DNA from: Peptococcaceae bacterium UBA4997
GTDB taxonomy: Bacteria; Bacillota; Dehalobacteriia; UBA4068; UBA4997
NCBI GenBank assembly: GCA_002398485.1
Contig: DGYV01000037.1
Location: 1,053 to 8,762, forward strand
Reading direction: 5' to 3'
Length of the DNA: 7,710 nt
Under the pieces are notes generated by a model. That model saw only the letters and a program-made list of their open reading frames with translations. It did not search any database and was not told the origin of the DNA. Both the position numbers and the translations under genes were made by a program. Below, in pieces: positions 1-7,596 of the stretch. Every line of letters begins with the position of its first letter. Position 1 is the first letter of the stretch.

Positions 1-1854
1 GGTATTGAACCTAAGGGCAAAACCTTTACGGAACAGCTTTTGAATTTGGTAACTAATTTAAATATCTGCTCCCAAAAAGGCTTAATAGAAAGGTTCGACA
101 GTACCATCGGCGCGGGCACCGTAACCATGCCCTTCGGTGGTAAATACCAGCTTACCCCCACCCCCTTTATGGCGGCAAAAATACCTGTTTTGCAGGGTGA
201 AACCAATACTGCCTCCGTAATGGCTTATGGTTACAACCCTTATGTTTCGGAACAAAGCCCCTTCCATGGTGCGGTAGCGGCTGTAGTTGAAAGCATAACC
301 AAATTAGTTGCAGCGGGCCTTAACTATCAAAACCTGTGGCTTACTCTTCAAGAATATTTTGAACGCACTAATAATGAACCCACCCGTTGGGGCAAACCCT
401 TTGCTGCGCTTTTAGGCGCATTTACGGCGCAAATGGAGCTTGGCCTTGCCGCTATAGGCGGTAAGGACAGCATGTCGGGCACTTTTGAAGATATTGATGT
501 ACCGCCTACTTTGGTAAGCTTTGCCATAGGAACCTGTGGGGCAGATAAAATAATCACCCCTGAATTCAAAAAAGCAGGTAACTTTGTATACCTAATCAAA
601 GCTAAGTATGACGAAAACAACCTGCCTGATTTCGCCTCCTTAAAACGAGTTTACGAACATGTACAGCTTTTAAATGCGGAAGGTACCGTAAAATCCGCTT
701 GGGCAATTGGTAAAGGCGGTATTGCGGAAGCTGTTTTCAAAATGGCATTGGGCAATAAAATAGGCTTTGATTTCAACGATGAAAAGAGTGATTTCAATTA
801 TTTCCACCAATATTACGGCAGTATCTTAATAGAAACGGAAAAGCAAATATCCAATGCCATTTTGGTAGGCAAAACCACGAACAATGCCGCTATTCAAATC
901 GGCTCGGAGATTATTGGTTTAGATAAGCTTATTGAAGCTTGGCAAAAACCATTGGCTGAAGTATTTCCCATTACAACCCCCGCCAAAACCATGAAAAAAC
1001 CCGAGCTTTACAGCTATGAAACCCGTTCCGCTTTAAAACCCGCCGCTTCCGCTGTAAAACCCAAAGTTCTTTTACCTATTTTCCCCGGTACCAACTGTGA
1101 ATATGATACCGCGCGTCAATTTGAAAAATACGGAGCAGAAACTTTAAGCTTTATAATAGGCAACCTTACTTCAAATATGGTGGAAAGTTCAGTAAAAAAT
1201 CTGGTAAAAGCTATAGATAATAGTCAAATCATCATGCTTCCCGGTGGCTTTTCGGGCGGCGACGAACCGGATGGCAGCGGTAAATTTATTGCTACCTTCT
1301 TCCGTAATCCCCGTATCAGCGAAGCGGTGAACAGGCTCTTAACAGAACGCGACGGCTTGATGCTGGGTATTTGCAACGGTTTTCAGGCACTCATCAAATT
1401 AGGGCTTGTACCTTACGGTGAAATAAGGGATATGGAGCCTGAAAGCCCCACCCTTACCTACAACAATATTGGCCGCCACCAATCCATGATGGTTCAAACC
1501 CGTATTGCTTCCGTAAATTCGCCTTGGCTGGCCTATAATAACGTAGGAGATATCCATACCATAGCTATTTCTCATGGGGAAGGACGTTTTGTGGCAGATG
1601 AACAAATGCTTGCCCTCTTAAAAGCCAATGGGCAAATAATAACCCAATATGTGGATCTTGCAGGTAACCCAACTATGGAAATGCCTTATAACCCCAATGG
1701 CTCTATCGAAGCTATCGAAGGCATAACAAGCCCCGACGGCCGCATATTAGGCAAAATGGGACACAGCGAAAGGGTTGGCACGAGTATCACCAAAAATGTG
1801 CCGGGCATTAAAGACCAGCTCATTTTCAAAGCAGGTGTGGATTACTTCAAATAA
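1..1854 (+). CDS. purL: Phosphoribosylformylglycinamidine synthase, fused PurL-PurQ type, C-terminal part (5' end outside window)
   Basis: This enzyme converts FGAR, ATP and glutamine to FGAM in cytosolic de novo purine synthesis. The frame is open from base 1, so the visible 617 residues are the C-terminal half of a protein that in the single-chain clostridial clade is about 1240 residues; the TTG at base 40 is internal, not a start. The second synthetase half is recognised by the GGKDSMSG motif (residues 153-160 of the fragment). From about residue 353 (KPKVLLPIFPGTNCEYDTA) a class I glutaminase domain follows, with the oxyanion GGFSGGDEPDGSG loop, the nucleophile Cys458 in GICNGFQ, and the His588/Glu590 pair in GHSER completing the triad. 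The protein ends normally in TAA. Nothing looks damaged. It converges on the minus-strand operon and is followed after about 30 bases by a strong hairpin terminator. Other pur genes probably lie to the left, but this is not visible. Confidence 0.96.
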   Translation, partial: GIEPKGKTFTEQLLNLVTNLNICSQKGLIERFDSTIGAGTVTMPFGGKYQLTPTPFMAAKIPVLQGETNTASVMAYGYNPYVSEQSPFHGAVAAVVESITKLVAAGLNYQNLWLTLQEYFERTNNEPTRWGKPFAALLGAFTAQMELGLAAIGGKDSMSGTFEDIDVPPTLVSFAIGTCGADKIITPEFKKAGNFVYLIKAKYDENNLPDFASLKRVYEHVQLLNAEGTVKSAWAIGKGGIAEAVFKMALGNKIGFDFNDEKSDFNYFHQYYGSILIETEKQISNAILVGKTTNNAAIQIGSEIIGLDKLIEAWQKPLAEVFPITTPAKTMKKPELYSYETRSALKPAASAVKPKVLLPIFPGTNCEYDTARQFEKYGAETLSFIIGNLTSNMVESSVKNLVKAIDNSQIIMLPGGFSGGDEPDGSGKFIATFFRNPRISEAVNRLLTERDGLMLGICNGFQALIKLGLVPYGEIRDMEPESPTLTYNNIGRHQSMMVQTRIASVNSPWLAYNNVGDIHTIAISHGEGRFVADEQMLALLKANGQIITQYVDLAGNPTMEMPYNPNGSIEAIEGITSPDGRILGKMGHSERVGTSITKNVPGIKDQLIFKAGVDYFK

Positions 1855-1885
1855 AATCCAACTTCTACAGCTTATCCTATAAATT

Positions 1886-1919
1886 TAAAAGACCTGTTGA
1901 TAAATCAACAGGTCTTTTA
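1886..1919. terminator. Bidirectional intrinsic terminator between purL and the 480-residue membrane protein gene
   Basis: A perfect 15-bp stem (arms 1886-1900 and 1905-1919) closes a TAAA loop. The core GACCTGTTGA/TCAACAGGTC is flanked by A-tract and T-tract on opposite sides, so transcripts from either strand end the hairpin in U-rich sequence (CTTTTATTTT on the plus strand; CTTTTAAATTTAT on the minus strand). It sits between the two converging stop codons (1854 and 1931), the expected place for a shared terminator. Confidence 0.93.
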
Positions 1920-1930
1920 TTTTAGTTAGC

Positions 1931-3373
1931 TTATTCAACTTTACTGCTTAAGCCCGAAGTCAAATTGAATTTATACAAAGCCATATCCATCATATCATCA
2001 GGCCACATCAAATACATCTCATTGGTAGTTTTATTCAAGTGTGTAATATAACAGCTTTCATACTGAGCGGAAAATGTTCTGCCCGGCAAATCACCCAACC
2101 TTTTTACATTAAATTCCTTATTATTGAATAATATTTCATAAATACCCTGCTTATAGATATCATTACCTTCCATACATACGGCATATACCGTATCCTCTTT
2201 AACCAGTATGGGCAGGCTTAAGGGCAATGCCTCTTTATAAGCACCGTTCACCAAATCCAAAATAAAAATATGCCCCTTATCGGCTCCCGAAGGATAATTT
2301 GTTTCTTTACAGTTCATAAGCACTGTATTACCGGCTTTAAGTAGTATTTCAGGATAAAGTTGATTTTGCGGCATTGTAAAAAGCAGCTGTTTTGCCCCCG
2401 TAGTACGTTCAAGCTTATAAATAAGGGTAGTAAAATTGCCGCTTATATTAGGTTCCTGCCACTTAAACACAGAATGGGAAATATAGCTGTAGCTATCATC
2501 TTCATAAAACACCTGCTCTATCGGTGCGCCTTCATTCCAAACCTTTTCCCAAAGCACATCCTTGGTTTTATATATATATTCCGTTTGCGGCACAGTTATA
2601 GCAAAATCTATACCTGTAATAAAAGGTGAAGCATGGTCGGGGTAGATCATTGAGCCCCATTTATTGTTATAATAATAAAGTATGGTACTGAGATTTACAT
2701 TCCGCACATAACCATCGGCATCGGTTTCACCCCATAAATAACCCAGTTGTTTATTAAATTCATTTTTTTGCGGCTTAACATCCACATTCAAACTAAGGCT
2801 GTAAATATGGCCACTTTCCCCCACTGCCTCCAATTTTGCACTATTAACTGTAAAATCCGTTACGGCTAAGCCGTAATTACTTGTATAAACAAAGCTGTTC
2901 ATAAATTCTTGGGCATAAACTATGCCCTCGGCCTCAGCAGGCGCCGTTTGTACCGAACCACCCAAATTGCTCCAATTATAATAACTGCTGCTTATTTGAT
3001 ATTTACTGCTTGTATCATCAGGCACACTTTTTTCTATACCAATAACAGTATATTGGTTAAGCATAGAAAAATCAGGACTGCTTTCGGTATGAGTTACAGA
3101 TATTTGCACCTGAGGATGTGCTATATCCACCAAATAGTCAATGCCATCTTCAGAAGCTAAATAAATAAAGGTTTTACCATCCACAGGCAATTGGGAAATA
3201 TCTGCATATGTAAGCATTTGGGCTTCCGCGGGCAGAACTTCCGAAATAGGTTCATCCTCTTCTGCAGGCTTCAGCGGATTCATCACATTATGAAAAAGAA
3301 ACAGTGCGGATAACAATAATACAAATACCACGGCAATAACTATAAAGCTGATGGTTTTTTGCTTAGCTGTCAA
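1931..3373 (-). CDS. Membrane-anchored extracytoplasmic protein of unknown function, 480 residues
   Basis: I do not recognise the family. A short basic N-terminus (MTAKQKT) is followed by one hydrophobic segment at about residues 8-28 (ISFIVIAVVFVLLLSALFLF), then an acidic, proline-containing linker (PAEEDEPISEVLPAE). No lipobox Cys is present, so it is probably a signal anchor with a large domain outside the membrane. The rest is rich in Tyr, Asn, Ser and short beta-prone stretches; the last third, with repeated strand-turn patterns such as GHIFILDLVNGAYKEALPL, could be part of a beta-propeller, which is inference only. The start is TTG at 3371-3373, chosen because AAGGGG lies 8 bases upstream and the next in-frame ATG would remove the membrane segment. 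It follows fdhD by 37 bases on the same strand and ends at the shared terminator, so it is probably the last gene of the formate dehydrogenase transcript. A link to that enzyme is unproven. Confidence 0.85.
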   Translation of the reverse strand: MTAKQKTISFIVIAVVFVLLLSALFLFHNVMNPLKPAEEDEPISEVLPAEAQMLTYADISQLPVDGKTFIYLASEDGIDYLVDIAHPQVQISVTHTESSPDFSMLNQYTVIGIEKSVPDDTSSKYQISSSYYNWSNLGGSVQTAPAEAEGIVYAQEFMNSFVYTSNYGLAVTDFTVNSAKLEAVGESGHIYSLSLNVDVKPQKNEFNKQLGYLWGETDADGYVRNVNLSTILYYYNNKWGSMIYPDHASPFITGIDFAITVPQTEYIYKTKDVLWEKVWNEGAPIEQVFYEDDSYSYISHSVFKWQEPNISGNFTTLIYKLERTTGAKQLLFTMPQNQLYPEILLKAGNTVLMNCKETNYPSGADKGHIFILDLVNGAYKEALPLSLPILVKEDTVYAVCMEGNDIYKQGIYEILFNNKEFNVKRLGDLPGRTFSAQYESCYITHLNKTTNEMYLMWPDDMMDMALYKFNLTSGLSSKVE

Positions 3374-3391
3374 TGCCCTATCCCCTTTCTT

Positions 3392-3405
3392 ACGGCATAG
3401 GCCGT
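3392..3405. other. Small hairpin in the fdhD to membrane-protein gap
   Basis: ACGGC-ATAG-GCCGT can form a 5-bp stem with a 4-base loop. On the minus-strand transcript it lies just upstream of the AAGGGG ribosome binding site of the 480-residue gene and has no U-tract after it, so it is not a terminator in that direction. It may stabilise or tune the leader of the downstream gene, or be chance. Confidence 0.3.
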
Positions 3406-3410
3406 TTTAT

Positions 3411-4136
3411 TTACAAATTATAGATATTACAATTCTCTCCTTTTACTAAGCCTATTATACCAATACCAAAACCTCTTGCCAAATCAATAGCTTGTCCCAA
3501 AGGCGTGCCTTTGGCAACCATAAGCTTTACACCAACTATTTTGGCCTGCCTTACCATGTCGCCGGAGATCCTACCCGAAAGCATGATGTATTTATCTGCC
3601 ATATTCAATTCATTTAATACACAATAACCCAAAGCCTTGCTAAAAGCATTGTATCTTGCAACATCCTCTGCCCAAAAAAGTTGTTTTTCACCACAACCCA
3701 CTGCCGCACTGTGTACACCTCTGGTTTGAAGATAAGTAAGAGAAGGTTTAATAAATTCCTTCATAACGGCTTTTATTTTAGCAATATCCAAATTAAAGGC
3801 GGCAAGCTTTTTTCCCACCTGTTCAGGTTCCAAATCAAATGGAGCTTTACCAATAATCCCTATGGCACAAGCTTCAGCTTGTCCCTTTTGGGGCTTTAGA
3901 TTTATGGTTACACCATGTTTATCACTTGCTATCATAGCAATATCTTCTTTGGCAGTTATAATACCACGCCCTGCCAAATAACCTACAGCAAGCTCCTCAA
4001 AATAGTTGGGCGAACAAAAAATACAAGTGCTTTCACCATCAACAGTCAAAACACAGAGGCTTTCCGTTGCTACATTGGTTAGGGCTTTTCGTAAACCATG
4101 CAAGTCACTTTTAATAATCGCAATTTGTTTCTGCAT
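3411..4136 (-). CDS. fdhD: Formate dehydrogenase accessory sulfurtransferase FdhD, divergent active-site motif
   Basis: FdhD takes sulfur from a cysteine desulfurase and delivers it to the Mo/W-bis-MGD centre of formate dehydrogenase. The 241-residue product shows the family layout: an N-terminal region FEELAVGYLAGRGII (46-60), RGVHSAAV (139-146), EDVARYNA (157-164; the family usually has EDVGRHNA), LSGRISGDMV (186-195) and a C-terminal GLVKGENCNIYN (229-240). The usual catalytic CGxCGK loop reads IGIIGK at 92-97, so both cysteines appear replaced by Ile; Cys90 lies two residues earlier and could be a displaced substitute. The protein is a little shorter than typical (about 260-280). The ATG lies inside mobA (26-base overlap), with a GGAG site about 13 bases upstream, suggesting translational coupling. 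Its position after the dehydrogenase and mobA supports the assignment despite the divergence. Whether it is an active sulfurtransferase is uncertain. Confidence 0.9.
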   Translation of the reverse strand: MQKQIAIIKSDLHGLRKALTNVATESLCVLTVDGESTCIFCSPNYFEELAVGYLAGRGIITAKEDIAMIASDKHGVTINLKPQKGQAEACAIGIIGKAPFDLEPEQVGKKLAAFNLDIAKIKAVMKEFIKPSLTYLQTRGVHSAAVGCGEKQLFWAEDVARYNAFSKALGYCVLNELNMADKYIMLSGRISGDMVRQAKIVGVKLMVAKGTPLGQAIDLARGFGIGIIGLVKGENCNIYNL

Positions 4137-4728
4137 AATTCAAATAATTCTCCACATCCGCCTTGGTATTTAAATTAAAAAACATTTGCCAGTCAGGGCT
4201 GAACTCTCTGGCCTTTTTTTCAGTGATAAACAAAGTGTCAACCTTCTGCAAAAGCGGATAAACAGAACATCTTTGCGCTAATAAATATTTATGCATTAAA
4301 GAAGTTAAGCTCTTATGATAAAAAGCATTGGCTGGCTCTATCCAAACCCCAAAACGGGTAACACAAGCCTTGGGCTTTTTAGCCAGTACCTGTTCTGACA
4401 TATATTCTATATATTCGGGGTTAAGATAGGGCATATCACAAGCTATAACATAGGCATATTCGGCTTCTGAAGCACAAAGCCCCGAATGGATACCGCTCAA
4501 GAGCCCGCACTGCGGCACCACGTCCTGCACGGTTATGATATTTGGTTTATTTTTATATTCCAATTTACCGTCGTCCGCAATAATTATACGGGGAAAAATA
4601 GGCTCCACATTACTTATCACATGGTCCAGCAAGGTTTTTTGATCATGCAGTTTTATATAACGCTTATCCTCACCCATGCGGCGGCTCAAACCGCCCGCCA
4701 GAATAATAGCTGTATCCGTAAGCTTCAT
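4111..4728 (-). CDS. mobA: Molybdenum cofactor guanylyltransferase MobA
   Basis: MobA joins GMP from GTP to molybdopterin, giving the MGD cofactor used by DMSO-reductase-family enzymes such as the formate dehydrogenase encoded next to it. The 205-residue length is typical. The nucleotide-binding signature LAGGLSRRMGEDK is at residues 10-22, the GLLSGIHSGL loop at 75-84 (usual form GPLAGI), the metal-binding ACDMP motif at 96-100, and the family's C-terminal FNLNTKADVENY at 184-195. The ATG at 4726-4728 is preceded by AAAGGAAG at a spacing of about 7 bases. The gap to the upstream dehydrogenase stop is only 34 bases and contains no hairpin, and the 3' end overlaps fdhD by 26 bases, so cotranscription is likely. 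A related alternative, the cytidylyltransferase MocA, is less likely next to an MGD enzyme. Confidence 0.93.
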   Translation of the reverse strand: MKLTDTAIILAGGLSRRMGEDKRYIKLHDQKTLLDHVISNVEPIFPRIIIADDGKLEYKNKPNIITVQDVVPQCGLLSGIHSGLCASEAEYAYVIACDMPYLNPEYIEYMSEQVLAKKPKACVTRFGVWIEPANAFYHKSLTSLMHKYLLAQRCSVYPLLQKVDTLFITEKKAREFSPDWQMFFNLNTKADVENYLNYAETNCDY

Positions 4729-4762
4729 AAAAGCACTTCCTTTAATAATATGATGATTTTAA

Positions 4763-7432
4763 TCAAGCTTTATATATCTTTACCGCGCACACCTTTAATT
4801 CGGGTATTTTAGCATAAGGATCCAAAGCCTTATTGGTAAGACGGTTTGCCGCGGCCTGGCTGTAATGGAAGGGCATGAAAAGCACTCCTCTGCCAATAGT
4901 TTCAACTACCTTGGCTGTTGTAATAACAGAACCTCGGCGAGAGCTTACAGTTACTTTATCTCCATTTGCAATACCTAAAGAATGGGCATCCAAACGGTTT
5001 ATTTCCACATAAGGCTCACCTGCAATTTCCTGTACGCCTGCGCTTTTCCCCGTCATGGTTCGGGTATGATACTGGTAAAGCACCCTGCCTGTGGTAAGGA
5101 TGAATGGATACTCCGTATCAGGTACTTCACGGGAAAGTGTATAAGGGCAAACCGCAAATGCACCCAAGCCCCTGGTAAATTTATCCTTATGCAGGAATTT
5201 TGTTCCCTTATGCTCTTCATTTAGGCAAGGCCACTGCAAACCCTCTCCATTTTCAAGCCTATTATAGGTAATACCGCCGTAAGAAGGCGTAAGCGCATTT
5301 ATTTCCGCCATGATTTCAGCCGGGTGGCTGTAGCTTGCCTTATAGCCAAGCTTGTTCATCAATTCCGTAATGATCTGCCAATCCGCCTTAGCTTCGCCGG
5401 GCAGTTTCACCGCCTTGTGCAGGCACTGTACTCTTCTTTCCGTATTGGTGAAGGTACCGTCTTTTTCCGCAAAGGAAGCGGCAGGCAATACCACATCCGC
5501 AAAGGCTGCTGTTTCGTTAAGAAAAATATCCTGCACCAATAAAAACGGTATTTTAGCCAGCACTTTTTCCAAATGGTTCAAATCTGGGTCGGAAACCATG
5601 GGGTTTTCGCCCATTATATATAAGAATTTTATTTCGCCATCATCTATAGCGTTAAAAATCTCGCTTACAGTTTTGCCCGCTGTTTCGGGAACAGGAAGCC
5701 CCCAAGCTTTAGAGAATTTTTCCCTTGCTTTCGGGTCTGCAACCTTTTGATAACCTGGCAAATCGCCCGGCAAAGCAGCCATATCACAGGAACCCTGCAC
5801 ATTGTTCTGGCCGCGCAGAGGGTTAACGCCTGAGGCCTCCTTGCCTATTTGCCCGCACAGCATAGCTAAATTCGCCACCATGCGTACACCATCTGTACCC
5901 GTACTATGCTGGGTAATACCCATGGCATAAAAAATGCCCGCATTTTTAGCCCTGGCATAGGTTTCGGCAGCCTTCCTCAATAAGGCGGCCTCCACCCGGC
6001 AAATTTCAGCACATTCTTCCACTGTTACCGTATCTAAATAGGCTTTAAGCTCATTAAAGCCCTCCGTACGCTCATTTATAAAATTTTTATTTTCCAAACC
6101 TGCTTCCAAAATGGCTTTCAGCATACCGTTCAAAAGCGCTACATTGGTACCGGGTTTGATTTGCAGGAAAAACTGCGCATCATTGCAAAGCTCTATACGC
6201 CTTGGTTCCGCCACGATGATAACCGCGCCTTTTTTGGCAGCCTGCCGCATTTTGGTTGCTATAACAGGGTGCGTTTCCGTAGTATTGGAACCGATCACAA
6301 AAATAACATCCATATCCGTTATTTCAGCTATACTGTTGGTCATGGCACCGCTGCCAAAGCTCATTTGCAGGCCCGCTACCGTGGAGGCATGGCATAAACG
6401 TGCGCAGTGGTCAATATTATTGGTATTGCCCAAACCACGCAACAGCTTTTGGAACAAATAATTTTCCTCGTTAGTGCAGCGTGCGGAGGCTAAACCTGCT
6501 ATAGCACTGCCTCCACCCACAGCCTTAGCCTTATTCCAGGCCTTGATTATTACATCATAAGCTTCTTCCCAGCTGGCCTCGGTAAGCTTGCCATTTTTGC
6601 GGATAAGCGGTTTTTTCAGCCTGTCGGGGTGCTGGATGAAGTTATAAGCAAAACGCCCTTTAACACACATCAAGCCGTCATTAGCGGCCCCCTTTAAGGG
6701 CTGAACACCCATTACCCTGCCTTCATGGGTCAACAAGCCCATTTTGCAACCCACACCGCAATATGGGCAAACTGTTTCGGTCATCTTGTTATAATGGCCC
6801 GACAACAGCGTTTTAGGGTAAAGGGCCCCTGTAGGACAAACCGTTAAACAGTTACCGCAGGAAACACAGGCGGAATTTCCCAAAGGTGCATCAAAAGCAG
6901 GTGCTATATGGTTATCGAAACCCCGCTCGCATAAAGCTAAGGCTTCCACACATTGCTTTTCAGCACAAATACGCTCGCACTTACGGCATAATATACACTT
7001 ATTGGGGTCAAAGTTATAAAAAGGGTTGGAATCATCTATAGGCTTCCAGGCCTGTAAATGCTCATAACTGCTTTTTTGCAGCCCATATTCCAAGCAATAA
7101 CGGTGAAAAAGGCAATCACCATGCTTGTAGCAGGCAAAACAATTGGCATTATGCTTGGAAAGCAATAAATCCAAAACCTGCCTGCGCGCATTGAACACCC
7201 TTGGCGAATCTGTGATTATTTTCATGCCCTCCTGCAAAATAGAGGCACAGGCAGGCACTAAATTTCTGGCTCCTACCAATTCAACAACACAAACACGGCA
7301 AAAGCCTTCCGCATCCATACCAGGTATATGACACAACGTAGGTATATTTATATCAAGTCTGCGTGCCGCTTCAAGCACGCTCGTACCTTCACTTACCTGT
7401 ATTTTGTGTCCATCTATAGTAACATTTATCAC
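4763..7432 (-). CDS. fdhF: Formate dehydrogenase catalytic (alpha) subunit, Mo/W-bis-MGD, cysteine-type, with NuoG-like Fe-S N-terminus
   Basis: It interconverts formate and CO2 in the cytoplasm. The 889 residues begin with a [2Fe-2S] ferredoxin domain (Cys34, 45, 48, 62), then a NuoG-type His-Cys3 [4Fe-4S] site (His94, Cys98, 101, 107), and two ferredoxin-type [4Fe-4S] sites (Cys146/149/152/156 and 189/192/195/199). The catalytic part has its own [4Fe-4S] site (CPYCGVGC at 222-229 plus Cys256) with Lys258 in CVKGR, the metal ligand Cys347 and His348 in DHCARLCHASTVAGL, Arg540 in NPLRGQNNVQG, and a C-terminal molybdopterin-binding domain (TTGRVLYQYHTRTMTGK, 780-796). Codon 347 is TGC, so this is the Cys form of an enzyme that is often a selenoprotein. 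The GTG start at 7430-7432 follows GGGGTGAT by 3 bases. Length and domain order resemble acetogen FdhA of about 890 residues. No soluble diaphorase or membrane partner is adjacent, so the acceptor (NAD(P), ferredoxin or hydrogenase) cannot be told. Confidence 0.96.
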   Translation of the reverse strand: MINVTIDGHKIQVSEGTSVLEAARRLDINIPTLCHIPGMDAEGFCRVCVVELVGARNLVPACASILQEGMKIITDSPRVFNARRQVLDLLLSKHNANCFACYKHGDCLFHRYCLEYGLQKSSYEHLQAWKPIDDSNPFYNFDPNKCILCRKCERICAEKQCVEALALCERGFDNHIAPAFDAPLGNSACVSCGNCLTVCPTGALYPKTLLSGHYNKMTETVCPYCGVGCKMGLLTHEGRVMGVQPLKGAANDGLMCVKGRFAYNFIQHPDRLKKPLIRKNGKLTEASWEEAYDVIIKAWNKAKAVGGGSAIAGLASARCTNEENYLFQKLLRGLGNTNNIDHCARLCHASTVAGLQMSFGSGAMTNSIAEITDMDVIFVIGSNTTETHPVIATKMRQAAKKGAVIIVAEPRRIELCNDAQFFLQIKPGTNVALLNGMLKAILEAGLENKNFINERTEGFNELKAYLDTVTVEECAEICRVEAALLRKAAETYARAKNAGIFYAMGITQHSTGTDGVRMVANLAMLCGQIGKEASGVNPLRGQNNVQGSCDMAALPGDLPGYQKVADPKAREKFSKAWGLPVPETAGKTVSEIFNAIDDGEIKFLYIMGENPMVSDPDLNHLEKVLAKIPFLLVQDIFLNETAAFADVVLPAASFAEKDGTFTNTERRVQCLHKAVKLPGEAKADWQIITELMNKLGYKASYSHPAEIMAEINALTPSYGGITYNRLENGEGLQWPCLNEEHKGTKFLHKDKFTRGLGAFAVCPYTLSREVPDTEYPFILTTGRVLYQYHTRTMTGKSAGVQEIAGEPYVEINRLDAHSLGIANGDKVTVSSRRGSVITTAKVVETIGRGVLFMPFHYSQAAANRLTNKALDPYAKIPELKVCAVKIYKA

Positions 7433-7435
7433 ACT

Positions 7436-7443
7436 ATCACCCC
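7436..7443 (-). promoter_or_regulatory. Ribosome binding site deciding the GTG start of the formate dehydrogenase gene
   Basis: On the minus strand the bases read GGGGTGAT, matching the GGTGAT part of the anti-Shine-Dalgarno partner, then AGT and the GTG start. No ATG is available nearby, and the protein beginning at this GTG (MINVTIDGHKIQVSEG) is a normal start for the ferredoxin-like fold. Confidence 0.75.
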
Positions 7444-7483
7444 AAAAAACAACTAATTTATACTTTATTCTTTCTAATTTATT

Positions 7484-7512
7484 ATTATAACAAATTTATT
7501 GTGCAATTACCA
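7484..7512 (-). promoter_or_regulatory. Probable extended -10 promoter for the formate dehydrogenase operon
   Basis: On the minus strand a perfect TATAAT (7484-7489) is preceded by TG one base away (TGTTATAAT), the extended -10 form. With a 17-base spacer the -35 hexamer would be TGGTAA (7507-7512), a 3 of 6 match. Transcription would start near 7477, giving a leader of about 45 bases. It lies downstream of the cbiC terminator, so the operon should have its own transcription. AT-richness here raises the chance of a false match. Confidence 0.65.
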
Positions 7513-7550
7513 GGTTTTTTGTAGGGATTAAAAGCCTATTGCCTGCAAGC

Positions 7551-7565
7551 TTGAATTACCTTCAA
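7551..7565. repeat. Short inverted repeat upstream of the formate dehydrogenase promoter
   Basis: TTGAA-TTACC-TTCAA is a 5-bp inverted repeat about 40 bases upstream of the putative -35 and adjoins the palindrome CAAGCTTG (7546-7553). It could be a regulator site, but it matches no operator I recognise and may be chance in AT-rich DNA. Confidence 0.25.
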
Positions 7566-7596
7566 AACAACTCCAAACCTTATATTAATCATAAGC

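Noticed and set aside
40..42. TTG at base 40 as the start of a 604-residue purL product
   Set aside because: The frame is open to base 1 and the upstream codons (GIEPKGKTFTEQL) read as protein; the product lacks the first half of the enzyme, so this is an edge-truncated gene.
3417..3422. TATAAT on the minus strand at the end of fdhD as a promoter for the 480-residue gene
   Set aside because: No recognisable -35 at 16-18 bases and no TG extension; the region is AT-rich, so a lone hexamer is weak evidence.
5352..5750. 132-residue plus-strand open frame (and similar ones at 6111-6461 and 4486-4812)
   Set aside because: They lie antisense to clearly conserved genes, have no convincing ribosome binding site and no recognisable protein pattern; they are shadows of the real frames.
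6392..6394. Selenocysteine codon in the dehydrogenase
   Set aside because: The codon at the ligand position is TGC, and no in-frame TGA occurs before the terminal stop.
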